Source: Bifidobacterium sp. ESL0732
GTDB taxonomy: Bacteria; Actinomycetota; Actinomycetes; Actinomycetales; Bifidobacteriaceae
Direction: 5' to 3'
DNA: 64,000 bases
Assembly: GCF_029395535.1 (NCBI RefSeq)
Contig: NZ_CP113920.1
Coordinates: 248,001 to 312,000, forward strand
Part shown: positions 63,720-64,000 of the stretch, one piece after another
How positions within the stretch are numbered: position 1 is the stretch's first letter
Layout of the letters: every line of letters starts with the position of its first letter
Notes under the pieces: model-generated
Database searches by the model: none
The model's input: the letters and a program-made list of their open reading frames with translations, nothing else
What the model was told of the DNA's origin: nothing
Program-made: the position numbers and the translations under genes

Positions 63720-64000
63720 ATGGCTCTGATCGATCAATTCACCACCCAATATGGACTGGTCAAAAAAATCGATGCGTTCGGTTATCTCGATTATTTGAAG
63801 AATCACGCCGATGAGCCACGCAAACACGGCAAAGTCGTGCTCGTTACCGCCGATACACCGCTGAAGGCCTCTCGCGGCGAAGGCAAGACCACCACCACCA
63901 TCGCGCTGATCGACGCGTTGCGCGCGCGCGGCATCGACGCGACCGCCGTGCTGCGCCAGCCGAGCATGGGCATCACTGCGGCCGGCTCCAAAGGTGGTGC
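63720..64000 (+). CDS. fhs: Formate-tetrahydrofolate ligase (3' end outside window)
   Basis: The first 93 codons of formyltetrahydrofolate synthetase, which makes 10-formyl-THF from formate and ATP. The P-loop ASRGEGKTTTTIALIDAL and the following RQPSMG-TAAGSKGG block are diagnostic. ATG 63720 has AGCAGG upstream at about seven bases. The gene runs off the right edge. In bifidobacteria, which excrete formate, it links one-carbon metabolism to growth. Confidence 0.93.
   Translation, partial: MALIDQFTTQYGLVKKIDAFGYLDYLKNHADEPRKHGKVVLVTADTPLKASRGEGKTTTTIALIDALRARGIDATAVLRQPSMGITAAGSKGG

Overview
The window looks like chromosomal DNA of a Bifidobacteriaceae member (Bifidobacterium or a close relative). 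The basis is moderately high GC, strong AGGAGG-type ribosome sites with frequent GTG/TTG starts, many LacI-controlled sugar-ABC clusters with glycoside hydrolases, a lysine-rich TopA tail without zinc fingers, a cell-wall anchor of the LAVTG type, and a C69 dipeptidase. The species cannot be named from what is visible. I saw no rRNA, tRNA, prophage, insertion sequence or CRISPR array.

Layout. 1-2.5 kb: lutA-lutB lactate-oxidation iron-sulfur proteins (lutB runs off the left edge). 3-3.7 kb: a DedA membrane protein. 4.4-14.4 kb: a sugar-utilisation island with a truncated lipoprotein, a GH172 (DUF2961) enzyme, a histidine-phosphatase-like lipoprotein, a binding protein plus two permeases, a GH65 phosphorylase and a LacI regulator. 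Two of its promoters share the same LacI-type palindrome between -35 and -10. 14.6-15.1 kb: a recombination scar made of a GH65 tail and an esterase tail, back to back. 15.3-18.5 kb: a small secreted protein, xylA and an esterase that converges on it. 18.9-22.3 kb: a cell-wall-anchored repeat protein and rsmI. 22.3-26.4 kb: TetR regulator, MFS transporter and a GH3 beta-glucosidase. 26.5-33.9 kb: TatD nuclease and two tandem Kup potassium transporters. 34.1-34.9 kb: a 45-residue ORF coupled to a GNAT. 35-41.3 kb: an arabinoside cluster (GH51, binding protein, two permeases, LacI) with three copies of an operator-like palindrome.

41.3-48.7 kb: an HD-domain protein, an ABC permease paired with an ATP-binding subunit that has lost its catalytic motifs, a large multi-pass membrane protein and a DJ-1/PfpI protein. 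49-53.5 kb: MarR regulator, DHA2-type drug exporter, an unknown protein and a MATE exporter. 53.6-54.0 kb: two very small hydrophobic peptide genes. 54.4-60.6 kb: housekeeping replication genes topA, tmk and holB, with a cluster of five same-strand DnaA-box-like sites after topA and a small gene pair that includes a DUF4160-type protein. 60.8-64 kb: a PEBP-family protein, C69 dipeptidase and the start of fhs.

The most unusual structure is a repeat found at two distant places (50.5-50.7 and 61.4-61.6 kb). Each place has three copies of a 16-base palindrome at exactly 62-base spacing, with length-conserved and weakly similar 46-base spacers. I do not recognise this element. Other points worth follow-up are the DnaA-box cluster, the pseudo-ATPase, the scar, the histidine phosphatase that lacks its second histidine, and the tiny genes missed by ordinary length cut-offs.
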